DNA of 40,673 bases, taken from contig JBJEIY010000024.1 of the NCBI GenBank assembly GCA_051877515.1, positions 1-40,673 on the forward strand, in the 5' to 3' direction. A program made the translations under genes and the position numbers. Within the stretch, counting starts at the first letter, position 1. The number at the start of each line of letters is the position of its first letter. Positions 7,991 through 15,737 of the stretch are shown here, piece after piece. Source of the DNA: XBB1006 sp051877515 (GTDB lineage Bacteria; Bacillota; Clostridia; Lachnospirales; Lachnospiraceae). Below the pieces are notes generated by a model, which did no database searches, had not been told where the DNA came from, and worked only from the letters and a program-made list of their open reading frames with translations.

Positions 7991-8692
7991 ATGTCTACCA
8001 AACAGAAAATCCTCATTGTAGATGACGATGAGAACATTGCAGAACTTGTATCATTATATTTAACAAAGGAGTGTTTTGACACCAGGATGGTGCATGATGG
8101 TCTGGAAGCCGTGAGTGTTGCTGAGGAATATCAGCCGGATCTCATTTTACTGGATCTTATGCTGCCGGGTCTGGACGGCTATCAGGTATGTCGTGAGATC
8201 CGTACGAAATCCAATGTTCCGATTATCATGCTCTCTGCGAAATGCGAAGTGTTTGATAAAGTTTTAGGTTTGGAACTGGGTGCGGACGACTATATCGAGA
8301 AACCGTTTGACACCAAAGAATTGGTTGCCCGGGTTAAAGCCGTTTTACGTCGTTTTCATTCCCTGGCAGAATCTCCCGCAGGTGATTCTCCCAAGATTGT
8401 AGAGTTTCCCGGCCTTACGGTTAATCTGGGAAACTACAGTGTAACCTACAAAGGACAGAAAATCGACATGCCTCCTAAAGAGTTGGAGCTTCTTTATTTT
8501 CTTGTCTCTTCTGCCGATCAGGTTTTTACCAGAGAGCAGCTTTTGGAAAACATCTGGGGATATGATTATCTGGGAGATACCCGTACCGTGGATGTGCATG
8601 TAAAACGACTTCGGGAAAAGATCAAAGATACACCGGACTGGAAGATTGCCACAGTCTGGGGCGTTGGTTACAAATTCGAAACCCGAAATTAA
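7991..8692 (+). CDS. OmpR/PhoB-family response regulator
   Basis: 233 residues. The receiver domain (about 5-120) has the acidic pocket (IVDDDEN), phosphoacceptor D55 in LILLDLMLPG, and the conserved lysine in DDYIEKPFD. The C-terminal winged helix (about 140-232) has the DNA-binding signature TREQLLENIWGYDYLGDTRTVDVHVKRLREK. It should bind DNA as a phosphorylation-driven dimer. AAGGAGCG lies just before the ATG. The histidine kinase starts 24 nt downstream and is the evident partner. The regulon is not visible: neither neighbour is a transporter or other obvious target. Confidence 0.94.
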   Translation: MSTKQKILIVDDDENIAELVSLYLTKECFDTRMVHDGLEAVSVAEEYQPDLILLDLMLPGLDGYQVCREIRTKSNVPIIMLSAKCEVFDKVLGLELGADDYIEKPFDTKELVARVKAVLRRFHSLAESPAGDSPKIVEFPGLTVNLGNYSVTYKGQKIDMPPKELELLYFLVSSADQVFTREQLLENIWGYDYLGDTRTVDVHVKRLREKIKDTPDWKIATVWGVGYKFETRN

Positions 8693-8716
8693 ACTGACAG
8701 ATTGGAAGTTCTTACA

Positions 8717-10138
8717 TTGAAACATAAACTATTATTTTATTTGATCACCGGTTACCTTCTGTTTGCCTCCCTCTCCATCGGAGTGGCATACTTTTATTGC
8801 GACAACCGGCTGAGACAGCGCACACAACAAAACGAGGCTGAAGATCTGTATTCTGAAGCGGTATCCCTGGCTGCAAACTATGGATATCGCTTTTACAGCA
8901 ATTCCATCTCACAGGAAGAGCTTTCGGATTTCCTGGAAGTGTATTCTTCCTCCCTGAATACAGATATCTGGGTGGTTTCCACTGCGGGACAGGTAGACGC
9001 GGCGTCAAACACTTCCGACTCCCCCACTCCTGACTCCATCGAGGGCTTTGATATCTCCAGTATGTTTGAAACCGGTTATTATGAAACCGGAACCTTCCAT
9101 TCTTATTTTTCGGAGCCCTATCTCAGTGTTTATGCACCCATAACCGTGAATTACAAGGTATTCGGCTATATCATGATCCACGAACCTCTGAGTAACCTTC
9201 AGGAGGATTTTGTAAATACTGCAAAAATCTTCTATCAGATCGTGTTTCTGAATATCCTGCTATCCGCAGTGATCCTTCTGGTTAGCGGTTTCTTTGTTCT
9301 GAAACCGGTAAATCAGATCTGTTCTGTGGCCAAAGAATACAACAACGATAATTTCAAACCTCAGATCCACATCAATGCCGGCAAGGAATTAACCTATTTG
9401 GCGGATACCATGAATTATATGTCCACGAAACTGGATCTGCATGAGGAAGAGCAGCGGAAATTTATCTCTAATATTTCCCATGATTTCCGTTCTCCTCTGA
9501 CTTCCATTCGCGGATATATTCAGGCAATGATCGATGGAACGATCCCCTCTGAATTATATGAAAAGTATCTTTCCATCATTTCCAATGAAGCAGACCGGTT
9601 AACCATGCTTGCCAATAATATGCTGGATTTAAACCGCATTGGGTCCCGGGATGCCAAATTAGAGTTGGCTGATGTAGATATCAATCGTGTAGTCATGGAT
9701 TGTGCCCAGTCCATGGAAGGCCAGTGCAACGAAAAGGGCGTCGGCATTTCCCTGCTCTTATGCGGAGATACCTTATTTGTCAGGGCAGATTTCCTGAAAA
9801 TCCAGCAGGTGATCTACAACCTCATGGATAATGCAGTGAAGTTTTCTCATCCCAATACTACCATCACTTTGGAAACTTCCTGTAAAAATGATAAGGCATA
9901 CGTCTCCATTCAGGATCAGGGTATTGGTATTCCGAAAGATTCTCTGGACAACATCTGGACCAGGTTCTATAAGTCAGACCTGTCCCGTGGAAAAGATAAA
10001 AAAGGCACCGGACTTGGGCTTTCTATCGTCAAAGAAATCATTCAGGCCCATAATGAAACCATAGAGGTACATTCCACCGAAGGGGTTGGATCCGAGTTTG
10101 TATTTTCGCTTCCGTTAGCAGAACGGGAGTTGGAATAA
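8717..10138 (+). CDS. Membrane sensor histidine kinase, partner of the upstream regulator
   Basis: 473 residues from TTG 8717, chosen because GGAAG lies 8 nt before it; a TTG at 8702 lacks such a site. Order: membrane segment 1 (about 4-28), an extracellular sensor region of about 140 residues with an acidic/serine stretch (SNTSDSPTPDS), membrane segment 2 (about 172-196), HAMP, the HisKA domain with phosphorylated H255 (ISNISHDFRSPLTS), and an HATPase domain with N-box NLMDNAVKF, G1 QDQGIGIP and G2 KGTGLGLSIV. All catalytic motifs are intact. The signal sensed cannot be told from sequence. The gene ends just before convergent hairpins. Confidence 0.94.
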   Translation: MKHKLLFYLITGYLLFASLSIGVAYFYCDNRLRQRTQQNEAEDLYSEAVSLAANYGYRFYSNSISQEELSDFLEVYSSSLNTDIWVVSTAGQVDAASNTSDSPTPDSIEGFDISSMFETGYYETGTFHSYFSEPYLSVYAPITVNYKVFGYIMIHEPLSNLQEDFVNTAKIFYQIVFLNILLSAVILLVSGFFVLKPVNQICSVAKEYNNDNFKPQIHINAGKELTYLADTMNYMSTKLDLHEEEQRKFISNISHDFRSPLTSIRGYIQAMIDGTIPSELYEKYLSIISNEADRLTMLANNMLDLNRIGSRDAKLELADVDINRVVMDCAQSMEGQCNEKGVGISLLLCGDTLFVRADFLKIQQVIYNLMDNAVKFSHPNTTITLETSCKNDKAYVSIQDQGIGIPKDSLDNIWTRFYKSDLSRGKDKKGTGLGLSIVKEIIQAHNETIEVHSTEGVGSEFVFSLPLAERELE

Positions 10139-10144
10139 GATAAA

Positions 10145-10213
10145 AGAGCAAGAACAGAGGGGCCGTTGCTGGTTGTTAGCACAAAATCGCAACGGCTCCC
10201 TCTTTCTTGCTCT
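10145..10213 (+). terminator. Long hairpin after the histidine kinase (terminator-like)
   Basis: The 25-nt arms at 10145-10169 and 10189-10213 pair with few mismatches (AGAGCAAGAA with TTCTTGCTCT, CCGTTGC with GCAACGG). The downstream T tract is poor (AAACATTTTATTTC), so it may act as a weak terminator or 3'-end protector. Its loop contains the 19-nt sequence found inverted at 10275-10293. Confidence 0.6.
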
Positions 10214-10293
10214 AAACATTTTATTTCAGCTTACACTTCGCTTTTTGCGAAAAATAGCCGGATAAGTTGTCGCGGTTGCGATTTTGTGCTAAC
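10175..10293. repeat. 19-nt perfect inverted repeat shared by the loops of two hairpins
   Basis: GTTAGCACAAAATCGCAAC at 10175-10193 recurs exactly in reverse complement at 10275-10293. Each copy sits in the loop of a different terminator-like hairpin, one for each of the converging transcripts. Confidence 0.85.
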
Positions 10294-10321
10294 AAGTAGC
10301 AACAAGACAACTTATCCGGCT
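10249..10321 (-). terminator. Terminator of the S10-spc-alpha operon after rplQ
   Basis: A perfect 16-bp stem: AGCCGGATAAGTTGTC (10256-10271) with its complement at 10306-10321, around a 34-nt loop. On the minus strand it is followed by ATTTTT. It lies 8 nt past the rplQ stop. Confidence 0.8.
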
Positions 10322-10328
10322 CTTCATT

Positions 10329-10865
10329 TTATACTAACTCAAGTAATACTTCTAACGCGCCGTCACCTTTACGCTGACCGATCTTTACGATTCTGGTGTA
10401 ACCACCATTGCGCTCTGCATACTTTGGTGCGATCTCTGAAAAGAGTTTTTCGCACATATCAACTTCAACCGTATTCTTCTTTCTTCCTGCTGCCTGCTTT
10501 GGAACAGAAGTTACAGGATAAAGAACCTTTAACATCTCTCTTCTTGCATGAAGACGGGATGGCTTATCTTTCTTAATGGTCTTTTCTACTTCATCATAAA
10601 CGGTTACTTTCTTTCCGTCTACAACTTCTTTTACTCTCTTACCATCTTTGTCTTTACGGGCAACTTTAGCCTTTACGGTTACTTCTTCGTAGTTGTCTCT
10701 TTCTTTAACGGCCAGAGCAATAAGACCTTCTGCAACTTTGCGGATTTCCTTCGCTTTTGCTTCTGTGGTAACGATCTTTCCATTGTAAAGAAGTGCGGTT
10801 ACCTGATTTCTGATCAATGCTTTTCTCTGAGAAGCGGTTCTTCCCAGCTTACGATATTTTGCCAT
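10329..10865 (-). CDS. rplQ: 50S ribosomal protein L17, enlarged
   Basis: Large-subunit protein, last gene of the operon. From ATG 10863-10865 (MAKYRKLGRTASQRKALIRN) it has 178 residues, against roughly 110-130 for typical L17. The extra length is mainly a charged insertion at about 58-101 (KVARKDKDGKRVKEVVDGKK and following) and a smaller one at about 117-134. The conserved C-terminal ERNGGYTRIVKIGQRKGDGA is intact. The reading frame and flanking core are clean, so the insertion is a real lineage variant and not an error. rpoA lies 145 nt upstream; the spacer has only short hairpins. Confidence 0.96.
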   Translation of the reverse strand: MAKYRKLGRTASQRKALIRNQVTALLYNGKIVTTEAKAKEIRKVAEGLIALAVKERDNYEEVTVKAKVARKDKDGKRVKEVVDGKKVTVYDEVEKTIKKDKPSRLHARREMLKVLYPVTSVPKQAAGRKKNTVEVDMCEKLFSEIAPKYAERNGGYTRIVKIGQRKGDGALEVLLELV

Positions 10866-11010
10866 TTTTCTTTCCTCCATTTTAATTATCCGGCAGTGCC
10901 TGTGGTCTTATATACCGGACATGGTTATCTACTTATGTTCTAACCTTCCCGTGCCTTTTGGACTTACCGGAAAAGCCTCCATAAGGATATATGATTGTTA
11001 TGCTCCGGGA

Positions 11011-11970
11011 TTATTCATCACCGTGGGATAACTGTAATCCTAACTCTTTCAGTTTTGCAAGAACTTCCTCTAAGGACTTACGACCAAGGTTACGCACCTT
11101 CATCATATCGTCCGGTGTCTTCTGGGTAAGTTCCTGAACTGTATTGATTCCTGCTCTCTTCAAGCAGTTGTAAGAACGAACAGATAATTCCAGTTCGTCG
11201 ATGTTCATCTCGAGTACTTTCTCTTTGCCATCTTCTTTTGCTTCGATCATGACTTCTGCTGTCTTAGCATTCTCGGAAAGATCAACAAACAAGTTCAAGT
11301 GCTCACATAATACTTTAGCTGCTAAGCTGACTGCTTCGTCCGGCTCTAATGTTCCATTGGAATAAACATCCAGAATCAGTTTGTCGTAATCAGTCATCTG
11401 TCCTACACGAGTATTCTGAACCTGTAAATTTACACGGTCCACCGGTGTATAGATGGAATCTACAGCAATAACGCCAATTGGTGTGTCCTCTGTTTTATTC
11501 TTTTCGGCACTAATGTATCCACGTCCCTTGCAGATGGTTAATTCCATAAACAATCTGCTGTCTGCACCACCATTTAAGGTAGCGATCACAAGATCGGGAT
11601 TCATGATCTGAATATCAGAATCGGCCTGAATATCCCCGGCACGCACTACGCCTTCGCCTTCAAACTCAATGTAAGCAACTTTCGGTTCGTTGGATGAACT
11701 GGTGTTTTTAATAGCCAAATTCTTGATGTTCATGATAATCTCAGTCACATCTTCTTTCACACCAGGAATGGAGCTGAATTCATGTAATACACCTTCAATC
11801 TTAACCTGTGTTACTGCTGCACCCGGCAAGGAAGAAAGCATAATTCTTCTTAACGAATTTCCAAGTGTAGTACCATATCCTCTTTCAAGGGGTTCTACAA
11901 CGAATCTACCATACCTTTTGTCTTCAGAAATCTCAGCGATTTCAATATTTGGTTTTTCAAAATCGAACAC
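11011..11970 (-). CDS. rpoA: RNA polymerase alpha subunit
   Basis: 319 residues. The N-terminal domain (about 1-230) dimerises and scaffolds beta and beta' (RFVVEPLERGYGTTLGNSLR); the C-terminal domain (about 250-315) contacts UP-element DNA and activators (LELSVRSYNCLKRAGINTVQ). It starts with GTG (11968-11970) after AAGGAGGG. Placement after rpsD is the standard alpha-operon order. Confidence 0.98.
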   Translation of the reverse strand: MFDFEKPNIEIAEISEDKRYGRFVVEPLERGYGTTLGNSLRRIMLSSLPGAAVTQVKIEGVLHEFSSIPGVKEDVTEIIMNIKNLAIKNTSSSNEPKVAYIEFEGEGVVRAGDIQADSDIQIMNPDLVIATLNGGADSRLFMELTICKGRGYISAEKNKTEDTPIGVIAVDSIYTPVDRVNLQVQNTRVGQMTDYDKLILDVYSNGTLEPDEAVSLAAKVLCEHLNLFVDLSENAKTAEVMIEAKEDGKEKVLEMNIDELELSVRSYNCLKRAGINTVQELTQKTPDDMMKVRNLGRKSLEEVLAKLKELGLQLSHGDE

Positions 11971-12009
11971 TACGAAGTCCCTCCTTTTAAGGTTATTGCT
12001 TACAGATTA

Positions 12010-12603
12010 TTATTTAGAATATAACTCGACAATAAGCATCTCATCTACAGGAACGTCAATAGCGTCTCTGTTTGGCAATTCTTTTACAGTTCCTTTCAGG
12101 TTTTCCTGATCAGCCTCAAGCCATTCCGGAACTAATCTTCCTGCTGTTACAGCAAGAATATCTTTATATCTTACAGAAGATTTTGCCTTCTCAGTAATTT
12201 CGATCACATCACCGGCTTTGATCAGATAAGATGGAATGTTTACCTTCTTTCCGTTTACAAGAACATGCTTATGATCAACGATCTGTCTTGCTTCTTTTCT
12301 TGTTCTTGCAAAACCAAGACGGAAGATAACATTGTCCAGTCTTCTCTCTAATAAGATCATCAGGTTCGGACCTGTCATTCCCGGCTGTCTGTCGGCTTTC
12401 TCATAGTAGTTATGGAATGGTTTTTCCAAAACACCATAGATAAATTTCGCCTTCTGTTTCTCTCTCAACTGCAGACCATACTCAGAGATCTTTCTGTTTG
12501 CTCTGGTAGACTGTCTTTTTGATTTTTTATTATATCCTAAAAAGATCGGATCCAGGTCAAGGGATCTGCATCTTTTTAATACTGGAGTTCTATTTACTGC
12601 CAT
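12010..12603 (-). CDS. rpsD: 30S ribosomal protein S4
   Basis: 197 residues; a primary 16S rRNA binder and, in several bacteria, the autogenous repressor of its own operon. An S4 RNA-binding domain is seen at about 88-150 (RLDNVIFRLGFARTRKEARQ). The N-terminus lacks the zinc-ligand cysteines seen in some S4 versions: the only Cys is C12, in VLKRCRSLDLD. AAGGAGG lies before the ATG. Downstream rpoA is 39 nt away. Confidence 0.97.
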   Translation of the reverse strand: MAVNRTPVLKRCRSLDLDPIFLGYNKKSKRQSTRANRKISEYGLQLREKQKAKFIYGVLEKPFHNYYEKADRQPGMTGPNLMILLERRLDNVIFRLGFARTRKEARQIVDHKHVLVNGKKVNIPSYLIKAGDVIEITEKAKSSVRYKDILAVTAGRLVPEWLEADQENLKGTVKELPNRDAIDVPVDEMLIVELYSK

Positions 12604-12621
12604 CGTTCAATTTCCTCCTTA

Positions 12622-13017
12622 TTAGACTCTTCTACGTTTTGGCGGACGACATCCGTTATGTGGAACCGGAGTAACATCCTTAATAGTAACTACGTCTAAT
12701 CCGCATGCAGAAAGCGCACGGATTGCTGCTTCTCTTCCGGAACCCGGTCCTTTAACCATTACATCAACAGTCTTTAAACCATGAACCAAAGCAGCCTTTG
12801 TAGCTGTCTCTGCTGCCATCTGTGCAGCATATGGAGTAGATTTTCTTGAACCTCTAAATCCAAGACCACCGGCACTTGCCCATGAAAGAGCGTTACCCTG
12901 AGCATCTGTGATCGTTACGATCGTATTGTTGAAAGATGCCTGGATATGTGCCTGTCCGTGTTCAACGTTTTTCTTTACACGACGTTTTGCAGTTTTCTTT
13001 GCAACCTGTTTTGCCAT
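12622..13017 (-). CDS. rpsK: 30S ribosomal protein S11
   Basis: 131 residues, forming part of the platform near the mRNA exit. Signature GSGREAAIRALSACGLDVVT and the basic tail PHNGCRPPKRRRV are present. Its ribosome-binding site (AGTAGGTTAG) is much weaker than those of its neighbours, so it may be translated partly by coupling to rpsM, which ends 53 nt upstream. Confidence 0.97.
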   Translation of the reverse strand: MAKQVAKKTAKRRVKKNVEHGQAHIQASFNNTIVTITDAQGNALSWASAGGLGFRGSRKSTPYAAQMAAETATKAALVHGLKTVDVMVKGPGSGREAAIRALSACGLDVVTIKDVTPVPHNGCRPPKRRRV

Positions 13018-13070
13018 ATCTAAACTAACCTACTTTCTTTTAAAATTAAATGTACTATCCGTGCCAACGC

Positions 13071-13439
13071 TTATTTCTTCTTGTTAGCAACTGTTCTCTT
13101 CGGACCTTTTCTGGTTCTGGCATTATTCTTGGTATTCTGTCCACGAACCGGCAGTCCTTTTCTGTGACGGATTCCACGATAGCATCCGATCTCCTGTAAT
13201 CTCTTGATATTAAGCGCAATTTCACGTCTTAAATCACCTTCTACGGTATAAGCATCATCGATAACTGCACTAATTTTCTTAACATCATCGTCTGTCAGAT
13301 CCTTACAACGAACATCAGGATCAACACCTGCTGCACTAAGGATCTTATTAGCACTTACTCTACCAATTCCGTAAATATAAGTTAAGCCGATTTCTACGCG
13401 TTTTTCTCTTGGTAAATCTACACCTGCGATACGAGCCAT
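13071..13439 (-). CDS. rpsM: 30S ribosomal protein S13
   Basis: 122 residues; head protein contacting tRNA and the inter-subunit bridges. It shows the helix-two-turn-helix (TYIYGIGRVSANKILSAAGV) and the tail motif GIRHRKGLPVRGQNTKNNAR. It is preceded by a 272-nt structured spacer, the longest gap inside this operon, with TGGAGGTG just before the ATG. Confidence 0.97.
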   Translation of the reverse strand: MARIAGVDLPREKRVEIGLTYIYGIGRVSANKILSAAGVDPDVRCKDLTDDDVKKISAVIDDAYTVEGDLRREIALNIKRLQEIGCYRGIRHRKGLPVRGQNTKNNARTRKGPKRTVANKKK

Positions 13440-13711
13440 GTGTGTTTACACCTCCATAATTATTTTCCTTACATTCTGTTTTGCACGACATACGATCCAC
13501 CGCTGACAGCTCCGGTTTCCCGGCCTGAAATGTGTGTCAGGCAGAAACTATGTCATCTGATATCATTGATTGCCACACCTGCCTTCGGTATTAAACAGAT
13601 GCAGCCAGCGTTTTGTCACTGTTTATTATGAACCAATGGCTAGATACGACCATTGGCAGCCGCACATAATGAAATAGTTTTTTACATAACAAAAACAAGC
13701 CTAATCATTCA
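13440..13711 (-). promoter_or_regulatory. Structured spacer/leader upstream of rpsM
   Basis: A 272-nt stretch without a gene. On the minus strand it can fold CCAATGG (13650-13656) with CCATTGG (13633-13639), and CTGACA (13535-13540) with TGTCAG (13503-13508), the latter enclosing CCGG-GAAA-CCGG (13512-13523), a GNRA-type loop. In E. coli the leader ahead of rpsM binds S4 to control the alpha operon; a similar role here is inferred from position only. Confidence 0.45.
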
Positions 13712-13825
13712 TTAGCCCTGTCTCTGTTTGTGTTTCGGATTTTCACAGATTACTCTGATGCTTCCTTTTCTCTTGATTACCTTGCATTTTTCGCAAATTG
13801 GTTTAACTGATGATCTGACTTTCAC
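13712..13825 (-). CDS. rpmJ: 50S ribosomal protein L36 (zinc type)
   Basis: 37 residues: MKVRSSVKPICEKC, ending in ENPKHKQRQG. Zinc ligands C11, C14, C27 and H32 are all present, so this is the zinc-binding version. The start is GTG at 13823-13825, fixed by AGGAGG with a 7-nt spacer; a longer upstream frame would run into the promoter. It is the first gene downstream of the internal promoter at 13910-13938. Confidence 0.95.
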   Translation of the reverse strand: MKVRSSVKPICEKCKVIKRKGSIRVICENPKHKQRQG

Positions 13826-13909
13826 AGCAAATCCTCCTTTCCACAAACTTCCTGATAAATACAAATAAGACGTCTTTATCAGTCTTGTTCCCAAAAGCGT
13901 CCGTATAGC

Positions 13910-13938
13910 ATTATATCATCTGCTTCTGGAAAAAGCAA
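13910..13938 (-). promoter_or_regulatory. Internal promoter for rpmJ-rpsM-rpsK-rpsD-rpoA-rplQ
   Basis: On the minus strand TTGCTT (13933-13938), a 17-nt spacer ending in TGA, and TATAAT (13910-13915), giving an extended -10 (TGATATAAT). Predicted start near 13903, about 80 nt before rpmJ. The leader contains the palindrome AAGACGTCTT (13867-13876). Confidence 0.7.
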
Positions 13939-13952
13939 GTATTTTTGTTAAT

Positions 13953-14171
13953 TTATTTATCTCTCCAAATGATCCTTCCTTTTGTAAGATCATAGGGGGA
14001 CATTTCGATAGTTACACGATCACCGGGCAGGATACGAATAAAATTCATTCTCAGCTTCCCACTGATGGTTGCCAGAATCTGGTGTCCGTTTTCCAGTTCC
14101 ACTTTGAAGAATGCATTCGGCAGCTTCTCTACCACTACACCTTCTACTTCAATTACATCTGCTTTAGACAT
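13953..14171 (-). CDS. infA: Translation initiation factor IF-1
   Basis: 72 residues, an OB-fold protein that occupies the 30S A site during initiation. The family sequence is clear (MSKADVIEVEGVVVEKLPNA; ATISGKLRMNFIRILPGDRV). AGGAGG lies before the ATG. map ends 27 nt upstream; there is no small KOW-domain gene between map and infA. Confidence 0.98.
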   Translation of the reverse strand: MSKADVIEVEGVVVEKLPNAFFKVELENGHQILATISGKLRMNFIRILPGDRVTIEMSPYDLTKGRIIWRDK

Positions 14172-14198
14172 CTAAAACCTCCTGCTATTCTTTACTTT

Positions 14199-14987
14199 CT
14201 ATACTTTATAAATGCCCTCTGCGATTTCTTCCTCGGTAAGAGTAAGAATCTCCGGCATTCCGTCCTCGGTAATGAGAATCGTATTCTCATAGTGGGCAGA
14301 CAGGCTTCCGTCTGCAGTTACTACGGTCCAGTCATCATCTAACCACTCTACTTCCCAGGTTCCGATGTTGATCATGGGCTCCACAGCCAAAGTCATACCG
14401 GCTCTTAATTTTGGTCCCCGGCGAAGGGCCCGGTAATTGGGGATCTGCGGATCTTCATGCATATGAGTTCCGATTCCGTGTCCACACAAATCTCTGACCA
14501 CACCATATCCGAAACTCTCTGCGTAAGTACCGATGGCTGACGACAGATCATTTAAGTGATTTCCTGCGATGGCCATCTTCATCCCTTCAAAGAAACTTTG
14601 TCGGGTTCTATCTATCAGAAGCTGTGCTTCCTTGCTAACCTGCCCGATAGCATGGGTTCTTGCGGCATCGGACTGATATCCGTTGTGGATCACTCCGATA
14701 TCCAGGCTTACAATATCTCCTTCCTGAATGATCCTCTTTTTGGTGGGGATACCGTGTACAACCTCATCATTGATGGATACGCACACGCTTGCCGGATACC
14801 CGTTATATCCCTTAAAGGAAGGAATGCAGTCATAGGAGCGAATCATTTCTTCCCCCAGACGATCAACATCCAGAGTAGACATTCCTGCCTTTAATTCTTT
14901 TCCCAGCTGCTGATGGACTTTTGCCAGAATGATGCCGGCTTCCCGCATCAGCTCTATCTCCCGTTCTGACTTAATTGTAATTGCCAT
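14199..14987 (-). CDS. map: Type I methionine aminopeptidase
   Basis: 262 residues; removes the N-terminal methionine from new proteins. The five metal ligands are visible: D96, D107 (SDAART), H170 (CGHGIGTHMHEDP), E203 (VEPMINIG) and E234 (ENTILIT), with H79 near the substrate pocket. It begins 5 nt after adk, with the GGAGAG ribosome-binding site inside the end of adk, so the two are translationally close. Confidence 0.97.
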   Translation of the reverse strand: MAITIKSEREIELMREAGIILAKVHQQLGKELKAGMSTLDVDRLGEEMIRSYDCIPSFKGYNGYPASVCVSINDEVVHGIPTKKRIIQEGDIVSLDIGVIHNGYQSDAARTHAIGQVSKEAQLLIDRTRQSFFEGMKMAIAGNHLNDLSSAIGTYAESFGYGVVRDLCGHGIGTHMHEDPQIPNYRALRRGPKLRAGMTLAVEPMINIGTWEVEWLDDDWTVVTADGSLSAHYENTILITEDGMPEILTLTEEEIAEGIYKV

Positions 14988-14992
14988 GTTTA

Positions 14993-15637
14993 TTACTCTC
15001 CAATCTTAGAAACGATCTGCCGGAATACCTCATCCGGTTTCTGCGTCCCATCGAACTGAACCAAAATTCCTTTTTTTCTGTAATACTCAATCAATGGTGC
15101 TGTCTGCTCATGATAAACGTCTAAACGCTTTTTCACTGTTTCGGGCTGATCATCATCACGAAGTACCAGTTTGGCACCGCAACGGTCACAAACACCGTCT
15201 TTTGCAGGCGGCATATTTACAACATGGTAGGTTGCTCCACAATCTACACAAGCTCTTCTGCCACCCATGCGCTCAACGATCACTTCATCGTCCACCTCAA
15301 GGTCAACAGCATAATCCATTGCTTCATTTATCTGCTCAAGTGCTGCATCAAGGCTTTCTGCCTGTGGAATGGTCCTTGGAAAACCATCCAGGATAAAACC
15401 TTTCTTGCAGTCATCCTGTTTTATTCTGTCTACTACTAAATCACATACCAGCTCATCAGGTACCAGTAAGCCCTGATCCATATATTCTTTGGCTTTCTTG
15501 CCAAGTTGTGTTCCTTCTTTAATGTTTGCCCGGAAAATGTCTCCGGTTGAAATGTGAGGAATACCGTACTTATCGGATAATACTTTTGCCTGGGAACCCT
15601 TTCCGGCTCCTGGCGCTCCTAACATAATTAATTTCAT
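14993..15637 (-). CDS. adk: Adenylate kinase (zinc LID type)
   Basis: 214 residues from ATG 15635-15637 (GGAGG just upstream; an earlier in-frame start is not needed). Catalyses ATP + AMP to 2 ADP. P-loop GAPGAGKG (7-14), AMP-site FPRT near residues 86-89, and a LID with four cysteines C130, C133, C150, C153, the structural zinc version usual in Gram-positives. Separated from secY by two small hairpins. Confidence 0.98.
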   Translation of the reverse strand: MKLIMLGAPGAGKGSQAKVLSDKYGIPHISTGDIFRANIKEGTQLGKKAKEYMDQGLLVPDELVCDLVVDRIKQDDCKKGFILDGFPRTIPQAESLDAALEQINEAMDYAVDLEVDDEVIVERMGGRRACVDCGATYHVVNMPPAKDGVCDRCGAKLVLRDDDQPETVKKRLDVYHEQTAPLIEYYRKKGILVQFDGTQKPDEVFRQIVSKIGE

Positions 15638-15670
15638 ATACCCTCCAAAATATCCACAATAGCACAAATC

Positions 15671-15724
15671 GAGTAGGCAACCTACTCGTCAAGTTAAGGA
15701 TTCCGGCGGGCAGATCAGCCCGCC
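15671..15724 (-). other. Two tandem hairpins between secY and adk
   Basis: GGCGGGC (15705-15711) pairs with GCCCGCC (15718-15724), and GAGTAGG (15671-15677) with CCTACTC (15681-15687). No T-run follows either, so these look more like mRNA processing or stability elements than terminators. Confidence 0.55.
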
Positions 15725-15737
15725 GTATCCTTCATCA

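Noticed and set aside
14172..14198. Small KOW-domain gene expected between map and infA in some Clostridia
   Set aside because: Only 27 nt separate the two genes, so it is absent here.
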